Of a stretch of 64,000 nucleotides of DNA, positions 18,663-28,214 are shown piece after piece. Position numbers and translations under genes: made by a program. A model generated the notes under the pieces. That model worked only from the letters and a program-made list of their open reading frames with translations. It searched no databases and had not been told where the DNA came from. The stretch lies in assembly GCA_030539275.1 (NCBI GenBank), contig JAUNSK010000004.1, positions 124,001 through 188,000 of the forward strand. The letters run 5' to 3'. Position 1 is the first letter of the stretch. Every line of letters begins with the position of its first letter. The DNA is from Oscillospiraceae bacterium (GTDB lineage Bacteria > Bacillota > Clostridia > Oscillospirales > Ruminococcaceae).

Positions 18663-20201
18663 ATGAAAAAAGAGCTTACTATTGAGCAGCTGATCAGACT
18701 GTTTATTTCAAAACTATGGATTATTATCATACTTGCAGTTTTAGGAGGATCATCAGGGTATCTGTATGTTAAAAATTGTGTTCCGCTTAAATACACTTCA
18801 TCAATTACTATGTATGTTCGTAACTCAAAGACAACAGATGACAAAGACTACATTGCCGCCGGAGACCTGTCAGCCGCCCAGTCACTTGCAGCTACATATA
18901 TGACTATTCTACAGGATGACGTTGTAATAAGCAAGATCGCATCCATGCTTACAGAGCAGTACGGCAGCGAACGCATTTCACAGGTTTTTTCAATGCCCTA
19001 TGGCGAGATAAGCAAGACTGAGCTAAAAAGCTGCATTAATATGAGTGCAATAAACGATACAGAAGTCTTTTCTATATCATCTGAGACAAAAGACGCTGTC
19101 ATATCCGCTGCAATATGTAATTATTACGAGGAAATAGCACCTGATATTCTTGAGCGAATGGTCGGTGCAGGTTCAGTTGCTGTTGTAGGTTCAGCTGAGG
19201 TTGCAAATGGTCCGTCATCTCCGGATGAAAACAGGTATGTTGCGCTGGCAGCTGTTCTCGGTCTTTCTATTGCCTGTCTGATAATAATACTTATTTATCT
19301 TATAGATAATTCCTTAAAAAATCCTGAACAGATAAGCAATACTTTCTCGATCCCGCTGCTCGGAACTGTAGACAGGGATTATAAAACCTTAAGAATCAAA
19401 TCATCTGACAATAAACGAAAGCAAAACAGAAATGAAGCACTGACACTTACTGACGCAGACAATTGCTCATTCAGCATTATAGAATCATTTAAAACGATAC
19501 GAACAAATATCATATTCTCACTAGCCGCCTCAGACCATCATTCTTTTGTTATCTCCAGTGCAAATCCACAGGATGGAAAATCTACAACTGCCGCAAATCT
19601 TGCAGTAACAATGGCTCAGACGGATGCAAAGATATTGCTGATAGATGCAGATCTCAGAAAGCCTTCTATTCACTCGCATTTTGGTCTTGACAACAAGGAA
19701 GGCGTTACAAGTGTTCTTAGCAGGATGTCTACTCTCGACAAGTGCATTCAGACGGTTCGCAGCAAAAAAGGCAGCACAAGCTACTCGTTTGACGTTCTGA
19801 CTTCCGGTCCGAAACCACCAAATCCATCTGAACTGCTGTGTTCAGAAAAAATGGAAAATCTGCTCAGCGAAGCAGCAAAAACATATGATTACATACTGAT
19901 CGACTCACCTCCCGTAAATGTAGTCACAGATGCAATATGTGTTGCAAAGTTTACTGCAGGAATGGTTCTTATCGGAAATTACGGACATACAAAATTCATC
20001 GACTTTGAAAAAGCAATACATAACCTGAGTGTTCCTAATATTCATATACTTGGATTTATTCTTAATAATGTTGTCCGCTCATCACAGACAACCAGCGAAA
20101 CCAAAGGAGTGTATGGAAGGTATGAATATACTCAGGGGAAAACAGAAAACAAAAATAAAAAGAAAACAAACGCTGGTTCAAAAGTCAAAGTACGAAAATA
20201 A
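18663..20201 (+). CDS. Fused polysaccharide co-polymerase and BY-kinase (Wzc-like / CpsC-CpsD fusion)
   Basis: Controls chain length and export of capsule-type polymers by cycles of tyrosine phosphorylation. In 512 residues: a cytoplasmic start, membrane segment about 18-37, an extracytoplasmic Wzz domain, a proline-type motif NGPSSPDENRY before the second membrane segment (about 188-212), then the kinase domain. The kinase has Walker A NPQDGKSTTAANLA near residue 300, Walker A' ILLIDADLRKP near 325 and Walker B YILIDSPP near 410. The tail is basic with three tyrosines (VYGRYEYTQ), a sparse version of the usual Tyr cluster. In most Firmicutes the two halves are separate genes; here they are joined, as in Proteobacteria. 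No cognate phosphatase is in the window. It is the only such regulator for three adjacent loci. Confidence 0.92.
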   Translation: MKKELTIEQLIRLFISKLWIIIILAVLGGSSGYLYVKNCVPLKYTSSITMYVRNSKTTDDKDYIAAGDLSAAQSLAATYMTILQDDVVISKIASMLTEQYGSERISQVFSMPYGEISKTELKSCINMSAINDTEVFSISSETKDAVISAAICNYYEEIAPDILERMVGAGSVAVVGSAEVANGPSSPDENRYVALAAVLGLSIACLIIILIYLIDNSLKNPEQISNTFSIPLLGTVDRDYKTLRIKSSDNKRKQNRNEALTLTDADNCSFSIIESFKTIRTNIIFSLAASDHHSFVISSANPQDGKSTTAANLAVTMAQTDAKILLIDADLRKPSIHSHFGLDNKEGVTSVLSRMSTLDKCIQTVRSKKGSTSYSFDVLTSGPKPPNPSELLCSEKMENLLSEAAKTYDYILIDSPPVNVVTDAICVAKFTAGMVLIGNYGHTKFIDFEKAIHNLSVPNIHILGFILNNVVRSSQTTSETKGVYGRYEYTQGKTENKNKKKTNAGSKVKVRK

Positions 20202-20241
20202 AAAAATACCGGAAACCTGCTTAAGGTTTCCGGTATTTTTT
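20202..20241. terminator. Bidirectional intrinsic terminator
   Basis: A perfect stem AAAATACCGGAAACC (20203-20217), 7-base loop, GGTTTCCGGTATTTT (20225-20239), with a T run on the plus strand and an A run on the left that gives a T run on the minus strand. It lies between the converging BY-kinase gene and the last gene of locus B and should stop both transcripts. Confidence 0.93.
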
Positions 20242-20269
20242 GTTGAGCAGTTAATTTATTTATATCCCA

Positions 20270-21412
20270 TCATCGTATCATATCTGCTATCCTGACGCTA
20301 GTCTTTTTTGCTGTTTTAAGAACAACATCACAAATACGGTCTACGTCCTCAAGGCTTAAGTCAGCGTATAAAGGAAGTGTAAGTACTCTCTTGCTCATAT
20401 GTAATGCTGTCGGTGTTTTATGCTCATCATACCTGCCGTGGAAACAGTCAAATGTATTGGTAAGCGGATAAAAATATTTTCTCGCACCTATGCCGTTGTC
20501 AGCAAGTGCATTAAACACTTCATTTCTGCTGGCACCGAATACCTTCTCATTGAACACAACAGGAAAATACGAATAATTAGCATCAACATCTTTCTGAACA
20601 GGATTCAGCTGCAGACCGTCTATAGAATCAAGATGACTTCTGTAACGTTCTACTACCAGTTTCCTTTTCTCGATCTCAGCTTCTAAATGTCTGAGATTGC
20701 AGATTCCCATTGCTGCACAGAACTCATTCATCTTGGCATTGGCCCCTACTCCGTCTACAACCTCAGGTCCTCTTATGCCAAAGTTCTTAAGACGATAAAG
20801 ATTTAGTCCGAAATCCTGGTCATGAAAACAAACTGCACCGCCCTCTATCGTATTGAATACCTTTGTAGCATGGAAACTGAAGCATGATGCATCACCATAA
20901 TCCGCTGTGCTTTTTCCTTTATACTTCACTCCGAATGTATGTGCTGCATCATAGATGACCTTAAGGCTGTACTTGTCTGCAATTCTCTGGATCTCCTCGA
21001 TATTGCATACGTTTCCGTAAACATGTACAGGAACAATAGCACAGGTCTTATCTGTAATAAGAGATTCTATTTTTGATGCATCCATCGTGAAATCGACCGG
21101 ATCAATATCACAGAAAACCGGCTCAAGACCATTTCTTACAATAGCATGAGTTGTTGAAGCGAATGTAAAAGGAGTTGTAATTACTTCACCATGCAGATTC
21201 ATTGCCTGAATCGACAGCTCAAGTGCCATATGACCGTTTGTAAGAAGATCTATGTTTTCAACTCCGAGATAGCTTTTCAGATCGGCCTGAAACTGTTTGT
21301 GCTTAGCACCCATATTAGTCAGCCAATGAGTCTCCCACAGATCTCTGATCTCCTCACAGTATTCTTCATACTCCGGCATGGATGAACGAGTAACTAATAT
21401 TTTACCTGTCAT
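20270..21412 (-). CDS. DegT/DnrJ family sugar aminotransferase, VioA-like (dTDP-4-amino-4,6-dideoxyglucose)
   Basis: PLP-dependent transamination of a 4-keto-6-deoxy sugar nucleotide. In 380 residues, WLTNMGAKHKQFQ and DLLTNGHMALELSIQAM lie near the N-terminus. PFTFASTTHAI and YDAAHTFGVKYKG (ring-binding Asp) follow, and FSFHATKVFNTIEGGAV contains the PLP lysine. This set resembles VioA-type enzymes that act on dTDP-4-keto-6-deoxyglucose, which RfbB of locus A makes. The product would be dTDP-Qui4N. It is the last gene of locus B, directly after a GNAT acetyltransferase that could acylate the amino group. The family is certain; the VioA subtype is from remembered motif similarity and context. 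Confidence 0.85.
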   Translation of the reverse strand: MTGKILVTRSSMPEYEEYCEEIRDLWETHWLTNMGAKHKQFQADLKSYLGVENIDLLTNGHMALELSIQAMNLHGEVITTPFTFASTTHAIVRNGLEPVFCDIDPVDFTMDASKIESLITDKTCAIVPVHVYGNVCNIEEIQRIADKYSLKVIYDAAHTFGVKYKGKSTADYGDASCFSFHATKVFNTIEGGAVCFHDQDFGLNLYRLKNFGIRGPEVVDGVGANAKMNEFCAAMGICNLRHLEAEIEKRKLVVERYRSHLDSIDGLQLNPVQKDVDANYSYFPVVFNEKVFGASRNEVFNALADNGIGARKYFYPLTNTFDCFHGRYDEHKTPTALHMSKRVLTLPLYADLSLEDVDRICDVVLKTAKKTSVRIADMIR

Positions 21413-21434
21413 TAAATCACATCCAATCTTTTTT

Positions 21435-21905
21435 CTATAATATTTTTCTCATATAATATGAATATTCACTTTCATCATCTATAAATTCAAAATCCTGATT
21501 TTTGTAAAACTTCACAGCACTGCTATTTGTTTTTCTGACTTCCAGAAACAAACTCGTCATACCTGATTTCTTAACATATTCAGAAACAAAATCAAGCATC
21601 ATATTTCCTAAACCCATTCGAGTAAATTCAGGTTTTACGGCAATTAATGAAAGAAATGCTTTTTTGTTTATAATATCATTGCAATAAAAAGCCGAAAATG
21701 CAAACATACATCCGGTATCATCTGTAATTACAAATACGTTTCCGAATGAAGATAATTTTTGAGCAAAATTTCTTTTATTTACTTCTCCTGAAGACAGAGA
21801 CTTTAAACACGGAGTAAAGATTTCCAGTATTTTTTCAATCTCTGAAGAAGATTCAATATGTATTATTCTTTTTTCCATAGACATATTACCGATATACATA
21901 TACAA
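21435..21905 (-). CDS. GNAT family acetyltransferase
   Basis: A small soluble enzyme of up to 156 residues. It has the acetyl-CoA-binding motif FTRMGLGNMMLDFV (R/Q-x-x-G-x-G) near residue 95 and the C-terminal NSSAVKFYKNQDFEFID typical of GNAT proteins. The start is uncertain. The first ATG at 21905 has no clear ribosome site, and in-frame ATGs at 21884 and 21878 (the latter giving MEKRIIHIES) fit the domain better. An AGAGGTGG upstream is too far from any in-frame start. Placed between the CapK-like and VioA-like genes, it may N-acetylate the 4-amino sugar, but a different acyl acceptor is possible. Confidence 0.8.
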   Translation of the reverse strand: MYMYIGNMSMEKRIIHIESSSEIEKILEIFTPCLKSLSSGEVNKRNFAQKLSSFGNVFVITDDTGCMFAFSAFYCNDIINKKAFLSLIAVKPEFTRMGLGNMMLDFVSEYVKKSGMTSLFLEVRKTNSSAVKFYKNQDFEFIDDESEYSYYMRKIL

Positions 21906-22008
21906 AATGCAAAAGCAGGAATATTATCCACCTCTTATGCTTTTATATCAGCATCTTCTCCTTATATTTTATTTCAAATGTATTTGAGAGTTATCATTTT
22001 CGACATGC

Positions 22009-23295
22009 TTAATTATTGCTTTTTTTATAATTACAAATTACTGCTCTGCGTTTGTTTGATGAGACTACAGGAATTTCATCTACAAACTTAATATTTATTA
22101 CCGCTGTTTCGCCGAGTATGGTAATTAATTTTTTTATAATCTGGTCTGTATCAGTATTCAGATCAGCATTTATCTTTAATGTATATTCTTTTTCATCTTC
22201 CTGAATAAACTGCCACTGCCTGATCCCTTCAGCGCCCCACATAGAAACAGAGATCTTCGCAGGTGACAGTAGTCTTCCGTCCACTGTATATACACAATCC
22301 CTGCTCCTTCCCAGAATTTCTTTAAGTCTGGGCAAAGTACTGTCTTGCGGATATTCCATTAGCCCTAAATCACCGGTATCGTATCTTATCATAGGAAAAG
22401 CATAGTTGAATAAATCAGTTATTACAATACGTCCGACTTCCCCTGATTCAGCAGGTTCATCACTATCTTTTTTAAGACATTCAAAATAATAACTGCCCCA
22501 GTTAAGTGTATATGAGCCTCCGTCGCCCATATCCTGACCAAGAATTCCGAGTTCCATGTCAGAGTAACGTCGATAGACTTTACATCCGAAAACTTTCTGA
22601 AGAAATAATCGGTTATTATCTGAAATGCCCTCGCCTGCCGTCAGCACTGATGTCAACCCATAATTTACAGACGAATCACTGACTGAATCAATATAACGTG
22701 CTAGTTCCACAAGTGTTGACGCATAACTGAAGATAATTCGTGGCTTTTTTTCTATCAAAGCCTTGCGCATTTCTTCCAGATGGGCCGATCCTAAGTCTGA
22801 TGAATCTATATAATAGATATTTTCCATATCTTCCTGTTCGGGAGTACGATGCAGTTTTTCATTAATAACACGATAAAACACCATGCGTTCATGAGACGGA
22901 TAGTCACACAACTCTCCAAACACCTTCAGATCTGCTATTGTTCGCTTTCTTTTCATATAGTCCTGAACAACAGAAAAAGGAGTACCTGTGCTGCCGCTTG
23001 TAGAACTGATATGTAACGGATTCATGAAACCACCTTTTGCAGTACACTCATCTTTATGCTCTATAAGAAAGGTTTTGTTTACAACAGGAAACTGATCATC
23101 TTCGCAATAGCTTTTATAGAAATCTGTCATTTGTATTGCATGAACCTTTATTGCGTTATACTGCTGTTGTATCCAATCCATATCGCCGGTTTTTAAAACT
23201 TTCTTTATAGTTTCATACTGACTGAAAATGACTCCTCCCTGTTCTTTGTCTTTATCCCAGAACTCATTACGCAATTCCTCTGCTGTCTTATTCAT
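22009..23295 (-). CDS. CapK/PaaK-like AMP-forming carboxylate ligase
   Basis: Member of the adenylate-forming phenylacetate-CoA ligase superfamily (the CapK branch occurs in capsule loci). In 428 residues, the P-loop-like HISSTSGSTGTPFSVV lies near residue 98 and YRRYSDMELGILGQDM near 240. IRYDTGDLGLMEYP near 300 is the ATP-binding Asp motif, and LGRSRDCVYTVDGRLLSPA near 335 is the hinge to the C-terminal lid. It would activate a carboxylic acid as an acyl-AMP, and perhaps pass it to CoA or an amine. The start overlaps the ATP-grasp stop by 8 bases. Its acid substrate is unknown; sitting with ATP-grasp, GNAT and aminotransferase genes suggests a decorated amino sugar. Confidence 0.85.
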   Translation of the reverse strand: MNKTAEELRNEFWDKDKEQGGVIFSQYETIKKVLKTGDMDWIQQQYNAIKVHAIQMTDFYKSYCEDDQFPVVNKTFLIEHKDECTAKGGFMNPLHISSTSGSTGTPFSVVQDYMKRKRTIADLKVFGELCDYPSHERMVFYRVINEKLHRTPEQEDMENIYYIDSSDLGSAHLEEMRKALIEKKPRIIFSYASTLVELARYIDSVSDSSVNYGLTSVLTAGEGISDNNRLFLQKVFGCKVYRRYSDMELGILGQDMGDGGSYTLNWGSYYFECLKKDSDEPAESGEVGRIVITDLFNYAFPMIRYDTGDLGLMEYPQDSTLPRLKEILGRSRDCVYTVDGRLLSPAKISVSMWGAEGIRQWQFIQEDEKEYTLKINADLNTDTDQIIKKLITILGETAVINIKFVDEIPVVSSNKRRAVICNYKKSNN

Positions 23296-24499
23296 TTTTC
23301 TCCTCCGTCTGAGTCTCTATGCATATGTGTTTATTAATATTCTGCAAAATGTCAAACATCTTTTCCTTATTATCAAACTTAAAGAATACTATTCCCAGCG
23401 CGTGAGAAGCATTATTAAAATACTCTATTTCATCTCCTGATTTTTTATACAGACATTTTTTTATTATATATTTATTTATTTCATCAGAAAAAATAATTTG
23501 TTTAAGAATTCCATTTTTATCTGAATGTAAATTATGTGTTGCATAATAATTGTTACCATCAGCAATAGTGGTTGTAATTCTCTCACCCATTGACTGTCTG
23601 ACAGTCATATCAACTAAATCAACATTGAAAATCATTCCAAGCAAGTCCGGAATCATATTGCCTCCGCTGCGTGGACCTATATCTATCGGCCAGACCTTAT
23701 TGTCCTTGTCTACTATAAGTTCAACATTCATTGCGCCGGAAGATATCTGAAGCTTATCAACAAGCATCTGTAAAGTATCCTTTACAGACTGAATATCACT
23801 TTGTGCTAAAGAAGGCGGATAACTCTTTCCTACCGGCACCAGAGGGTTGACACACTGATCTCTGTGGCAATTCATTAATCCCCACATTACTATTTTCCCA
23901 TCAACTATAAATACGTCTCCGCCGATAAGATACGGATGTTTTTTTTCAATATACTCCTCAACTATAATCCTGTGACACCTTGAATATGAAAAAGCAAAAC
24001 TTACTGCTGAGGATAACTGAGCTATAGAATGCAGAACAGTTGCTCCTTTGCTGCCTGATGAGTCTACCGGTTTAACAATAATCGGAAATCTGAATTTATT
24101 TATATCTTTATTAATATCCTCCGGATCAGAATATCCGCATGCAAGAGGAGTGTTGAAACCATTCTCCTTAAGGAAATTTCTGAACATATCCTTATTGCAC
24201 AGAATGCTGACGGATTTATACGGATTTGAGTGAAGGCCCATTTTCTGAGCTACATATGCTGCTGTAGGGGCAGCCGGATCAGATGCATAAGCCAGTACGC
24301 CGTCAACATGTTCTTTTTTTGCAACATCCAGTACTGCTTCCTTGTCTGTAGTACTGACTAAATAGAACTTGTCTGCTTCGAACTGACCCGGATTATCAGT
24401 AAGGAAATCACATAATACAGTAAAATACCCTAGTTTCTTGGCTGTACTTATGGCGATTACCTGCTGTGCTGAACCGCCTAACATTAAAATTTTCTTCAC
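23288..24499 (-). CDS. ATP-grasp carboxylate-amine ligase
   Basis: ATP-grasp enzymes form an amide or thioester through an acyl-phosphate. This 403-residue protein has an N-terminal preATP-grasp Rossmann-like part (ILMLGGSAQQVIAISTAKKLG) and the central FPIIVKPVDSSGSKGATVL phosphate loop near residue 140. VEEYIEKKHPYLIGGDVFI follows, and the metal-binding stretch is NVELIVDKDNKVWPIDIGPRSGGN near 265. The family position is like the biotin carboxylase or carbamoyl-phosphate synthase type. It starts 2 bases from the flippase stop and overlaps the CapK-like gene. A role in linking an amino acid or other acid to a sugar amine is an inference from the neighbours. Confidence 0.88.
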   Translation of the reverse strand: MKKILMLGGSAQQVIAISTAKKLGYFTVLCDFLTDNPGQFEADKFYLVSTTDKEAVLDVAKKEHVDGVLAYASDPAAPTAAYVAQKMGLHSNPYKSVSILCNKDMFRNFLKENGFNTPLACGYSDPEDINKDINKFRFPIIVKPVDSSGSKGATVLHSIAQLSSAVSFAFSYSRCHRIIVEEYIEKKHPYLIGGDVFIVDGKIVMWGLMNCHRDQCVNPLVPVGKSYPPSLAQSDIQSVKDTLQMLVDKLQISSGAMNVELIVDKDNKVWPIDIGPRSGGNMIPDLLGMIFNVDLVDMTVRQSMGERITTTIADGNNYYATHNLHSDKNGILKQIIFSDEINKYIIKKCLYKKSGDEIEYFNNASHALGIVFFKFDNKEKMFDILQNINKHICIETQTEEKNE

Positions 24500-24501
24500 T
24501 G

Positions 24502-25968
24502 CTACGCCTCTTTCTTAGTCTTTTTTGAAAACGATCTGCCGATTACAGGTTTAATAATTCCAAGAAGATAATTAAATGAATCTAATTTTAAAATAACAGA
24601 ACCTCCGACATAAACAAGTATTCCTACAACGATCTGAATTGCCAGTACTATTAATGTATTTATCTTAAGATATCCTATAAAACCTACACAGGCCCCCATA
24701 AATACAGCCAGCAGCATTCCCGGCATGATATCCTTTATCTGATCAATATAACTGTAGTTCAGCAATTTGCGGTTTGGCCATGAATTGATGATCTGACTGA
24801 TAACACTGCTTAATAAAAGACTGTATGCCATGACCATAACCCCGAACCACATAGTTGAGATCATCAGTATTAAACCTATAACTTTTTTAATAATCTCAAG
24901 TTTCAGAAAAATCTCACTGTGTCCCAATGCCTTAATAGCATTCAGGTTTGCTGTATGTATCGGATAGAACATATATGTTATACAGAATATACGCAGAAAC
25001 GGAACACATGGAAGCCACTTGTCAGTAAGAAGAAGTTTAACTATCACAGGTGCCGTAAATGCCAGTCCCATCATAAGCGGTGCCATAATATATATACTGG
25101 TTTTAATTGCTCTGCGCGTCATGTTTTTTACATGTGTACTGTTATCCTGTTCACTAGACATTGCAGGGAGCAGAACGCTGTCAATTGAAGAGTTTACATT
25201 TGTAACGATAATATTCGGAAACTGCTTTCCCTTGTTATAGAAGGCAAGGTCAGTCTTTGTATAAAGCTTTCCTATTATCAGCTGTCTCACATTATTATAT
25301 AAAGTATCCAGAAGAGCTGAAACCAACAGTTTCCAGCCGAATGAATATAAGGTTTTTAATCTCTCAAAAGAAAACACCTTCAGAGGACGCCATTTAACTG
25401 TAAACCATAGTATCGTAGTATCAATTGTCAGATTTATGATCTGCTGTGCTACCAGTGCCCAGACTCCCATACCGCTCGCAGCCATTACAATTCCGACAAC
25501 TGCAGCCGCTATAGTTCCTCCCAGAGTAGAAAAGAAGAATTTTTTAAACAGCATATTTCTTGAAACATAAGCCTGCTGGACATTTTTAACTCCGGAAATC
25601 AGAACCGTAAGGCTCAGTACCCTGACCAGCGGTATCAGCTGCGGGTCCTTGAAAAACGCCGCTATAAACGGGGCAGATAAAAATATAATGATATACAGAA
25701 CAAGACAAAATACAATATTAGTATAGAATACTGTAGAGAAATCTATATTATCAGCATCTTTTTTCTGAATAAGAGCGTTTCCTAATCCGCTGTCTACAAA
25801 CACCTGAAGAATAGTAGTAAAAACAATTACCAGAGCTATAGTTCCGTAGAGTTCCGGATCAAGTAATCGTGCAAGAACAAGTGAGACAACAAATGAGACC
25901 AGCTGTGCACCGGATCGCTCTGCCAAACGCCATATTAGATTTGTAAATACACTGCTTTTGTTACTCAT
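24502..25968 (-). CDS. Wzx-type flippase (locus B)
   Basis: A 488-residue protein with about 12-14 predicted membrane helices. The N-terminus LIWRLAERSGAQLVSFVVSLVLARLL, LDPELYGTIALVIVFT and FVDSGLGNALIQKKDAD belong to the WzxC-like branch of polysaccharide flippases (MOP superfamily). It differs clearly from the flippase of locus A, so the loci carry unrelated flippases. It would export the locus B lipid-linked unit. A 98-base gap separates it from the upstream GT2 gene. Confidence 0.9.
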   Translation of the reverse strand: MSNKSSVFTNLIWRLAERSGAQLVSFVVSLVLARLLDPELYGTIALVIVFTTILQVFVDSGLGNALIQKKDADNIDFSTVFYTNIVFCLVLYIIIFLSAPFIAAFFKDPQLIPLVRVLSLTVLISGVKNVQQAYVSRNMLFKKFFFSTLGGTIAAAVVGIVMAASGMGVWALVAQQIINLTIDTTILWFTVKWRPLKVFSFERLKTLYSFGWKLLVSALLDTLYNNVRQLIIGKLYTKTDLAFYNKGKQFPNIIVTNVNSSIDSVLLPAMSSEQDNSTHVKNMTRRAIKTSIYIMAPLMMGLAFTAPVIVKLLLTDKWLPCVPFLRIFCITYMFYPIHTANLNAIKALGHSEIFLKLEIIKKVIGLILMISTMWFGVMVMAYSLLLSSVISQIINSWPNRKLLNYSYIDQIKDIMPGMLLAVFMGACVGFIGYLKINTLIVLAIQIVVGILVYVGGSVILKLDSFNYLLGIIKPVIGRSFSKKTKKEA

Positions 25969-26066
25969 AATTTCCTCAATTCAATATCATAAAATAAAGC
26001 CATATAGCAAAAAGACAAATACTTATGTACTTAGAAGTACTATATTGAGCTATATTAAAAATGTTA

Positions 26067-27023
26067 TTATTTTGTTTTATCGCCGCTCAGTATACGAAAC
26101 AGCCACGGTAATCTGCACTTTACAAATATTGCAGTTCTGGTTTTAAGAGGCATGCTGCTCACAATGTCCTTCAGTTCATCAGATTTTATCTTCTTCCAGT
26201 CATGCTCAAGAACTGCCAGATCAAACTTTTCTTTTTTTAATCTCTCAGATATAAGATCATTATATTTTAGATCCGTAGCCTGGTTAAGTTCTTCAAATGC
26301 CTTTATAAACTTCCGCTTGAATACTTTTTTCTTTTCTTCATTCTCCATGGAGTTGGTCCATGATCCGGCTGCATGCCAGCGATAAACACACATATTATCT
26401 GAAAGCATTCTGATTTTTCCGTTCATCCCGGCGATCATAAAGAATGCAAGATCGCCTACCGGGAATAACAGCCGCCAGGTTGGATAGTCAGCATAAAGCT
26501 CCTTTTTAATAAAGACAGATACAGTTGGGAATATCCGGCCGTTTGTCTCAAGTATCAGATCACTCAGGGAGACATCCTTATCCGAATCAATAATAAACTG
26601 ATCTTCATCTATATTATCACGCATATTTCTCCATGTTGCTGCACATGCACACATCGAATATTCCTTATGAGACTCCATAAAGTCATATTGTTTCTGTAGT
26701 TTTAAAGGATCTGTCCAGTAATCATCGCCCTCACATGGTGCAGCATACTTCCCTTTCATACGCGGGATCTGATATGTGACATTGATTTTTATATTCTGCG
26801 AATGCTGATTAACAGTCTGGTATATGGGCTTGATCAGCTCAGGATACTTTTTTTCATACTCGCGGATGATATCTGCAGTTTTATCAGTCGATGCATCATC
26901 ATGGACAAGCACTTCAAAATTAAAATCAGTTTTCTGCATTACAAATCCTTCAAGAGCATCTCTGATATAACTTTCCTGGTTATATGTATTGCAAATGATA
27001 CTTACCTGTATGTCTGAATTCAC
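26067..27023 (-). CDS. Family 2 glycosyltransferase
   Basis: A 318-residue GT2 protein with VSIICNTYNQESYIRDALEG at the N-terminus, LVHDDASTDKTADII near residue 40 and the metal site CEGDDYWTDPLKLQKQ near 97. GEGDDYW-type motifs occur in transferases of the WaaE/LgtA-like branch. The C-terminus has no clear membrane helix. The start overlaps the stop of the GT4 gene upstream by 4 bases. It is the last transferase of locus B before the flippase. Its sugar donor is unknown. Confidence 0.87.
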   Translation of the reverse strand: MNSDIQVSIICNTYNQESYIRDALEGFVMQKTDFNFEVLVHDDASTDKTADIIREYEKKYPELIKPIYQTVNQHSQNIKINVTYQIPRMKGKYAAPCEGDDYWTDPLKLQKQYDFMESHKEYSMCACAATWRNMRDNIDEDQFIIDSDKDVSLSDLILETNGRIFPTVSVFIKKELYADYPTWRLLFPVGDLAFFMIAGMNGKIRMLSDNMCVYRWHAAGSWTNSMENEEKKKVFKRKFIKAFEELNQATDLKYNDLISERLKKEKFDLAVLEHDWKKIKSDELKDIVSSMPLKTRTAIFVKCRLPWLFRILSGDKTK

Positions 27024-28153
27024 TTTGTCACCTTCTGCCTTCTCTGGTTTAAATATAACTGCTCAAGTTTTTTTATCTCTTTTCTCATATCATAGTCATC
27101 AAGTGTCCCGTATGATCCTGAGTTAATACTATTACTGTAAATATTATCGACCCACACCACAGGCGAATCCTCAAGTGAGCACTTAATTACATTTCTGGTC
27201 CTTACCGCTTCATCCGGAACTGCATCTGAAATTATGCACCTGAGCCCCATAGCCTGAGCTTCAATAAGCACAATTCCTAGACCTTCATATAGTGATGGAA
27301 AAACAAATACATCCATTGCTCTCATTATCTGCGGGATATCAGATCTGTTTGAAAGGATCATGCATCTGGTTTCCAGGTTGTATTCTTTCAGCTTTTCTGT
27401 AACATATGCTGTATCCCCGGCACCTACCAGAAGTAAAAATGCATTTTTATCTCTTGCCGAAGCTTCCCTGAATATCTCTATAAGGAAAGGATGATTTTTC
27501 TGATGTGTAAATCTGCCAACGTGGCCGATAACAAAAGCATTTTCCGGTATTCCAAGCAGCTGTCTTTCGTTTGATTTTGTTATATCGATACTGTTAAATC
27601 TTTCAAAATCAATTCCATTTCGGATAACAACTGTATTATCTGTATTAAAGAGAGTATTGAGTTCCCTGCGCATATCGTCATGTAATGCTATTAATCTCAT
27701 CCCATTATTCCTGATCAGCATCTGTGCAGCCTTCAGTTCTTTTTTGCAGTCCGGGCCGAAATACTTTTCAATTATATTATGACAAGTATAGAAGATCCTG
27801 ATATCTTTTAAGTATTTTGCGGCATATCCCATGTATTCAAGCTGACACAGGTGCACATGAATAACATCAGGTTTTTCCATCCTGATAATACTCCTGAGCT
27901 TAAGAGGAATACGAACCGGTTTTGTGATTTTGTTAAATATCTTAGCGAAAACCGAATCAGAGGAATTGAGTGTTATGATCTTAATATCATTGTCATTTAG
28001 TATTTTCATATTTGCTGTTCCATGGATGGGATAACGGGTAAGTATTGTTATATCAAACAGATCTTTGTCAAGTAAAAGCGCATAATCTTTTACTAATGTC
28101 TCTGCCCCTCCATCTCCCAGGCTTGTTATAAATTCTATTACTTTTGTTTTCAT
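27020..28153 (-). CDS. Family 4 glycosyltransferase
   Basis: A 377-residue GT-B retaining transferase. The acceptor half starts KVIEFITSLGDGGAETLV, where the Gly-Gly loop is typical. IHVHLCQLEYMGYAAKYL and YTCHNI follow. The donor half has FVIGHVGRFTHQKNH near residue 210 and the catalytic FPSLYEGLGIVLIEAQAMG near 290 with the E-x7-E pair. It is coupled to the following GT2 gene by a 4-base overlap. It is the standard family for repeat-unit assembly at the cytoplasmic face. Sugar specificity is unknown. Confidence 0.9.
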   Translation of the reverse strand: MKTKVIEFITSLGDGGAETLVKDYALLLDKDLFDITILTRYPIHGTANMKILNDNDIKIITLNSSDSVFAKIFNKITKPVRIPLKLRSIIRMEKPDVIHVHLCQLEYMGYAAKYLKDIRIFYTCHNIIEKYFGPDCKKELKAAQMLIRNNGMRLIALHDDMRRELNTLFNTDNTVVIRNGIDFERFNSIDITKSNERQLLGIPENAFVIGHVGRFTHQKNHPFLIEIFREASARDKNAFLLLVGAGDTAYVTEKLKEYNLETRCMILSNRSDIPQIMRAMDVFVFPSLYEGLGIVLIEAQAMGLRCIISDAVPDEAVRTRNVIKCSLEDSPVVWVDNIYSNSINSGSYGTLDDYDMRKEIKKLEQLYLNQRRQKVTK

Positions 28154-28214
28154 GTATATTCTCCGTAAAATACTTAAGACTCATGTATTCAAAATGCCAG
28201 TCTGAATTTTATTA

